The notes under the pieces are model-generated. The model worked only from the letters and a program-made list of their open reading frames with translations. It did no database searches and had not been told where the DNA came from. Positions 59,980 to 64,000 of a stretch of DNA of 64,000 nucleotides are shown here, in pieces. The translations under genes and the position numbers were made by a program. The DNA is taken from positions 930,001 through 994,000 of the forward strand of contig NZ_JACIDR010000001.1 in the NCBI RefSeq assembly GCF_014196425.1, given 5' to 3'. This stretch comes from Hansschlegelia beijingensis. Its GTDB lineage: Bacteria; Pseudomonadota; Alphaproteobacteria; Rhizobiales; Methylopilaceae. Positions within the stretch are counted from its first letter, which is position 1; every line of letters starts with the position of its first letter.

Positions 59980-61455
59980 ATGACAGATCTGCTGGACCTC
60001 ACTTTCGCCGAAGCTCGCGCGGCGCTCATCCGGAAGGATTTCTCCGCGGTCGAGCTGACGCGGGCTTATCTGACGGCGATGGAGCAGGCCCGGACGCTCA
60101 ACGCCTACGTGCTCGAGACCCCCGAGGTCGCCGTCGCGCGGGCGGAGGAATCGGACCAGAGGCTCGCCAAAGGGGAGGCGGGCGCGCTCGAGGGCATGCC
60201 GCTCGGCGTCAAGGATCTTTTCTGCACCGAGGGCGTGCGGACGACGGCCTGCTCGCGGATCCTCGACGGCTTCGTGCCTCCTTATGAGTCGCATGTCACG
60301 GAGCGGATGCGCAAAGCTGGCGCGGTCATGCTCGGCAAGCTCAACAATGATGAGTTCGCGATGGGCTCGTCCAACGAGACGTCGTGCTTTGGCGCGCCCA
60401 TCAACCCTTGGCGCCGGAAGGGCTCGGACGCCCAGCTGGTCGCGGGCGGATCGTCCGGCGGCTCGGCGGCGGCGGTCGCCGGCCGGATCTGTCTCGGCGC
60501 GACCGCGACGGACACCGGCGGCTCCATCCGGCAGCCGGCGGCGTTCACCGGAACGGTCGGGGTCAAGCCGACCTACGGCCGCTGCTCCCGCTGGGGCATC
60601 GTCGCCTTCGCCTCCTCGCTCGACCAGGCCGGCCCGATCGCGCGCGACGTTCGCGACGCGGCGATCATGCTCGGCGCGATGGCGGGCTTCGACCCGCGGG
60701 ATTCGACGTCCGTCGACCGCGAGGTGCCGGATTACGAGGCCGCGGTCGGCCGCTCGGTTAAGGGGCTGCGCATCGGCATTCCCCGGGAGTACCGGGTCGA
60801 CGGCATGCCGGCCGAGATCGAGGCCCTCTGGACCAGGGGCGCCGAGCAGTTGAAGGCGGCCGGCGCGGAGATCGTCGAGATCTCGCTGCCGCACACGAAG
60901 TACGCCCTGCCGGCCTACTACATCGTCGCGCCTGCGGAAGCCTCCTCGAACCTCGCGCGCTATGACGGGGTGCGCTACGGCCTGCGCGTTCCCGGCCGCG
61001 ACGTGACGGAGATGTACGAGAACACCCGCGCGCAGGGTTTTGGGGCCGAGGTTCGCCGCCGCGTGATGATCGGCGCCTATGTGCTCTCGGCCGGCTACTA
61101 CGACGCCTATTACGTCCGGGCGCAGAAGGTCCGCACCCTGATCAAGCGTGACTTCGAGACGGTCTTCGCTGACGGCGTCGACGCGATCCTGACCCCCGCG
61201 ACGCCTTCGGCGGCGTTCGGCGTCGGCGAGATGTCGAACGCTTCGCCGGTCGAGATGTACCTGAACGACGTCTTCACCGTGACAGTGAACATGGCGGGCC
61301 TGCCCGGGATTTCGGTTCCGGCCGGTCTGTCGGCCGAGGGCCTTCCGCTCGCGCTCCAGCTGATCGGGCGGCCGTTCGACGAAGAGACCCTGTTTGCGAC
61401 CGGGGCGGTGATCGAGGACGCCGCTGGCCGCTTCTCCGCCGAGCGCTGGTGGTGA
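59980..61455 (+). CDS. gatA: Glutamyl/aspartyl-tRNA amidotransferase subunit A
   Basis: A 491-residue amidase-signature enzyme releasing ammonia from glutamine for GatCAB. The Ser-cisSer-Lys triad is visible in PLGVKDLF and [17 protein letters not shown] with [12 protein letters not shown]. Normal length, ending [20 protein letters not shown]-type. Its stop overlaps the next gene's GTG (GTGA). Confidence 0.98.
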   Translation: MTDLLDLTFAEARAALIRKDFSAVELTRAYLTAMEQARTLNAYVLETPEVAVARAEESDQRLAKGEAGALEGMPLGVKDLFCTEGVRTTACSRILDGFVPPYESHVTERMRKAGAVMLGKLNNDEFAMGSSNETSCFGAPINPWRRKGSDAQLVAGGSSGGSAAAVAGRICLGATATDTGGSIRQPAAFTGTVGVKPTYGRCSRWGIVAFASSLDQAGPIARDVRDAAIMLGAMAGFDPRDSTSVDREVPDYEAAVGRSVKGLRIGIPREYRVDGMPAEIEALWTRGAEQLKAAGAEIVEISLPHTKYALPAYYIVAPAEASSNLARYDGVRYGLRVPGRDVTEMYENTRAQGFGAEVRRRVMIGAYVLSAGYYDAYYVRAQKVRTLIKRDFETVFADGVDAILTPATPSAAFGVGEMSNASPVEMYLNDVFTVTVNMAGLPGISVPAGLSAEGLPLALQLIGRPFDEETLFATGAVIEDAAGRFSAERWW

Positions 61456-61760
61456 GCGGGTCGGAGCGCCCGACCTACGGGTCCATGGCGGAAGTCCGCG
61501 CAGCGATCGATTCCATCGACGAGGCGCTGATGCCCCTGATAGCGGCGCGGGCGCACTGCATCGCGGAAGCGGCGCGCCTCAAGGGGAATCCCCAGATCGC
61601 CCTCGTGCCGTGGCGGGTCGAGGAAGTCGCCGCGCATGTCCGCGACCTCGCGGGCCGCCACGATGTGGATCCCGACCTTGTCGAAAGGCTGTGGCGTGCG
61701 ATGATGGCCGAGTTCATCTCGCATGAACGACGGCTGATGGAGCAGACCGCGGCGCGGTAG
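61452..61760 (+). CDS. Chorismate mutase (AroQ-type) family protein
   Basis: A 102-residue all-helical protein of the type II chorismate mutase family: [44 protein letters not shown] and [18 protein letters not shown]. The family converts chorismate to prephenate, though some members are isochorismate-pyruvate lyases. GTG 61452 couples to gatA; ATG 61485 is an alternative. Often found inside gat operons in alphaproteobacteria. Confidence 0.85.
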   Translation: MSGSERPTYGSMAEVRAAIDSIDEALMPLIAARAHCIAEAARLKGNPQIALVPWRVEEVAAHVRDLAGRHDVDPDLVERLWRAMMAEFISHERRLMEQTAAR

Positions 61761-61825
61761 GCCTCCGAGCTCCCCCCGTAGACCCGCCCCTCGGCCCGAC
61801 CGATGGCGTCAATCGCGTGCCGAGC

Positions 61826-62929
61826 ATGAACACCGATCCCGAGACCGAGGGGCTCGCCGAAGAGCTCGCGGCGACGCCCGAGCTTGCCGAAGCTCTGGAG
61901 TCCGACCGCTTCAAGCAGTTCCTCGACCATGTTCCCGTCGCGATCCTCGTGGGCGAGATCGCGGAGGGCGGCGAGGAGCGGATCGTCTATGCGAACCAGG
62001 AGGCGGAACTCGTGCTCGGAGTTTCGTTCTCCGAGATCGAGAGTGCGGCCTGGTCTCAGCTCAACGATCGCCTGACGTGCGAGGGCGATCTCGCGTTCGC
62101 CGATGCGGTCGTGGAGGACGAGCCTTCGGGCCGCTCCTATCTCGCCGCGCCGCGGGACGCCGATCCGCCCCGCCGGATCGAGCTTCAGAGCGCGACGGTG
62201 ACCACGGATGACGGCCGGCCGAAGTACCGGCTTGTCGCCCTGATCGACGTCACGGAGCGCGACGCGCCGCAGCGGGAGGCGTTCGAGGCGCAGCTTCGCG
62301 ACAAGGACGTCCTGCTGCGCGAGATCCAGCACCGGGTGAAGAACAATCTGCAAATCGTCACGGCGCTGATCAGGATGGAGGCGCGCCGGGCCGGACCGCA
62401 GATCGGCGACGGCCCCTTCGAGCGGCTGGCAGGCCGGATCGACGCTCTCGGGCTGCTGTACCGCCAGCTGTCCCTTGAGGGCGCCTCGGGGGCGATCGAC
62501 CTCGGATCGCTGATCAGCGAGATCGCCGGGTCGGTGATCCGCTCTCAAGGCGCCGAGGGCGTGAGGCTCGATCTCCAGATCGAACCCTGCCAGACGACCG
62601 TGGACGTCGCGATGCCCGTGGGCCTGCTCGTGAACGAACTGCTGACCAACGCGATGAAATACGCGTTCGAAGGCCGCAGCGAAGGCGTCGTCACGGTGCG
62701 GTGCCTCAAGGAAGGGGCGGAGGAGTGCGTGGTCTCGGTTTCCGACGACGGCGTCGGGCTGCCGGAAGGCGAGACCTGGCCGAAGCCCGGCAAGCTTGGC
62801 GCCCTGATGGTGAGCTCGCTGGAGGCGAACACGCGGGCGAAGGTCCAGGTCGGAGCTTCCGAGGCGGGCGGCCTGGCCATCACCATCCGGTTCTGGCTCA
62901 CTCCGCCGGCCGAAACCTCCAGGCGCTGA
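61826..62929 (+). CDS. HisKA_2/HWE-type sensor histidine kinase
   Basis: A 367-residue soluble kinase. N-terminal PAS-like domain about residues 25-150 (FLDHVPVAILVGEIAEGGEER, YANQEAELVLGVSFSEIE, VALIDVTERDAPQ), then HisKA_2 with His169 in LREIQHRVKNNLQIVTALI and an ATPase domain (VNELLTNAMKYAFEG, VSVSDDGVGLPEG). No membrane segments. This class in alphaproteobacteria often feeds the general stress response or light/redox signalling. No partner regulator adjacent. ATG 61826 chosen over GTG 61817. Confidence 0.9.
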   Translation: MNTDPETEGLAEELAATPELAEALESDRFKQFLDHVPVAILVGEIAEGGEERIVYANQEAELVLGVSFSEIESAAWSQLNDRLTCEGDLAFADAVVEDEPSGRSYLAAPRDADPPRRIELQSATVTTDDGRPKYRLVALIDVTERDAPQREAFEAQLRDKDVLLREIQHRVKNNLQIVTALIRMEARRAGPQIGDGPFERLAGRIDALGLLYRQLSLEGASGAIDLGSLISEIAGSVIRSQGAEGVRLDLQIEPCQTTVDVAMPVGLLVNELLTNAMKYAFEGRSEGVVTVRCLKEGAEECVVSVSDDGVGLPEGETWPKPGKLGALMVSSLEANTRAKVQVGASEAGGLAITIRFWLTPPAETSRR

Positions 62930-63007
62930 GCGCGGCCGGCCGTTGTGCTGGCCTGCGGCTTGGCGGTAGGAGTTGCGGCGACATCCCATGCAAGGTTTGA
63001 TCTGACG

Positions 63008-64000
63008 ATGAACGCGCCGTCCCGCACGCCCGCCTCCTCGAAGCTCATTTCCGGAGCGACCGGCGACTGGGAACTGGTCATCGGGCTCGAGATCCACGCC
63101 CAGGTGACCTCGGAGGCCAAGCTGTTCTCCGGCTCGTCGACGGCCTTCGGCGCGCCGCCCAACAGCCATGTCAGCCTCGTCGACGCCGCCATGCCGGGCA
63201 TGCTGCCTGTGCTGAACCACGAATGCGTGCGCCAGGCGATCCGCACGGGCCTCGGGGTGAAGGCCCGCATCAATCTGCAGTCGACCTTCGACCGGAAGAA
63301 CTACTTCTATCCGGACCTGCCGCAGGGCTATCAGATCTCCCAGTACAAGAGCCCGATCGTCGGCGAGGGGGAGGTCGCGGTCGACCTGCCCGGCGGCGAG
63401 ACCGTGATGGTCGGCATCGAGCGCATCCATCTCGAGCAGGACGCCGGCAAGTCGATCCACGATCAGGACCCGAGCTCCTCCTTCGTCGATCTCAACCGCT
63501 CGGGCGTCGCCCTGATGGAGATCGTGTCGAAGCCGGACATGCGCTCCTCCGAGGAGGCCAAGGCCTACGTCACCAAGCTGCGCACGATCCTGCGGTATAT
63601 CGGGACCTGCGACGGCGACATGGAGAAGGGCAACCTGCGCGCCGACGTGAACGTCTCCGTGCGGAGGCCCGGCGAGCCCTTCGGCACCCGCTGCGAGATC
63701 AAGAACGTCAACTCGATCCGCTTCATCGGCCAGGCGATCGAAACCGAGGCGCGCCGCCAGATCGGCATTCTTGAGGACGGCGGGTCGATCGACCAGGAGA
63801 CGCGGTTGTTCGATCCCGTGCGGGGCGAGACGCGCGCCATGCGCTCCAAGGAGGAGGCGCACGACTATCGCTATTTCCCCGACCCGGACCTGCTGCCGCT
63901 CGTGGTCGAGCAGGCGGAGGTCGATGAACTCGCGGCCGCGCTGCCGGAGCTGCCGGACGCCAAGAAGGCGCGGTTCGTCAGCGACTACGGCGTGACCCCC
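63008..64000 (+). CDS. gatB: Glutamyl/aspartyl-tRNA amidotransferase subunit B, 3'-truncated
   Basis: The first 331 codons are open to the window end; the remainder lies outside. N-terminal [54 protein letters not shown] and [18 protein letters not shown] are GatB signatures; GatB binds the misacylated tRNA and activates its side chain. ATG 63008. Separated from gatCA by the chorismate mutase-like and kinase genes rather than directly adjoining them. Confidence 0.96.
   Translation, partial: MNAPSRTPASSKLISGATGDWELVIGLEIHAQVTSEAKLFSGSSTAFGAPPNSHVSLVDAAMPGMLPVLNHECVRQAIRTGLGVKARINLQSTFDRKNYFYPDLPQGYQISQYKSPIVGEGEVAVDLPGGETVMVGIERIHLEQDAGKSIHDQDPSSSFVDLNRSGVALMEIVSKPDMRSSEEAKAYVTKLRTILRYIGTCDGDMEKGNLRADVNVSVRRPGEPFGTRCEIKNVNSIRFIGQAIETEARRQIGILEDGGSIDQETRLFDPVRGETRAMRSKEEAHDYRYFPDPDLLPLVVEQAEVDELAAALPELPDAKKARFVSDYGVTP

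Noticed and set aside
61475-63862. A 795-codon minus-strand frame across the kinase and gatB.
   Set aside because: Antisense shadow of three well-supported plus-strand genes.

Overview
The window is GC-rich DNA from an alphaproteobacterial methylotroph, most likely of the order Hyphomicrobiales (a Methylopila, Hansschlegelia or Methylobacterium relative; genus not determinable from sequence reading alone). The evidence is a tetrahydromethanopterin (H4MPT) formyltransferase/hydrolase complex, a lanthanide-type XoxF methanol dehydrogenase, a formaldehyde-activating enzyme, an ExoR homolog, a candidate alpha-r8/mmgR small RNA and several gene orders typical of alphaproteobacteria. I see no phage, transposon, CRISPR array or sign of recent transfer.

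Positions 1-21600 form a C1-oxidation island. At the left edge is the 5' end of a beta-RFAP synthase gene (H4MPT biosynthesis), divergent from a pterin-carbinolamine dehydratase gene and fhcBADC. Convergent to fhcC is a four-gene, fully overlapping operon for cofactor synthesis: an MfnE-like kinase, a DHPS-like protein, a DUF447 protein and an MfnB-like synthase. Next come xoxF and xoxJ without a xoxG between them. A leftward cluster at 12274-18021 resembles the PQQ/lanthanide-associated ABC gene set (binding protein, YVTN propeller, ATPase, ABC-2 permease, exported protein) with an orphan TctC-type binding protein appended. A second, importer-type ABC operon runs rightward from the same divergent promoter region, and fae faces it across a bidirectional terminator. 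Together: XoxF oxidises methanol to formaldehyde, Fae condenses it with H4MPT, and Fhc releases formate from formyl-H4MPT; the intermediate steps (MtdB, Mch) lie elsewhere.

Positions 21900-26760 hold small exported proteins of unknown function around an OmpR-type two-component system. Positions 26770-33050 are mixed housekeeping genes (RecD-like helicase, hydroxypyruvate isomerase, DUF1003, acyl-CoA ligase, leucyltransferase Bpt, RDD protein), followed by tRNA-Cys.

Positions 33500-46090 carry pcm-tolC-popZ-valS, an Opg glucan gene, a glycosyltransferase, ilvD-exoR and xth. A candidate mmgR-family sRNA lies directly upstream of xth. Positions 46456-57467 form a leftward core block: pyrB, a metal-ligand-less pyrC, plsY, dprA, topA, rnr, DUF983 and NUDIX. 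The right end has a Gly/His/Trp-repeat exported protein, ruvX, a UPF0173 hydrolase and gatC-gatA, a chorismate-mutase-like gene, an HWE/HisKA_2 sensor kinase and the start of gatB, which runs off the window.
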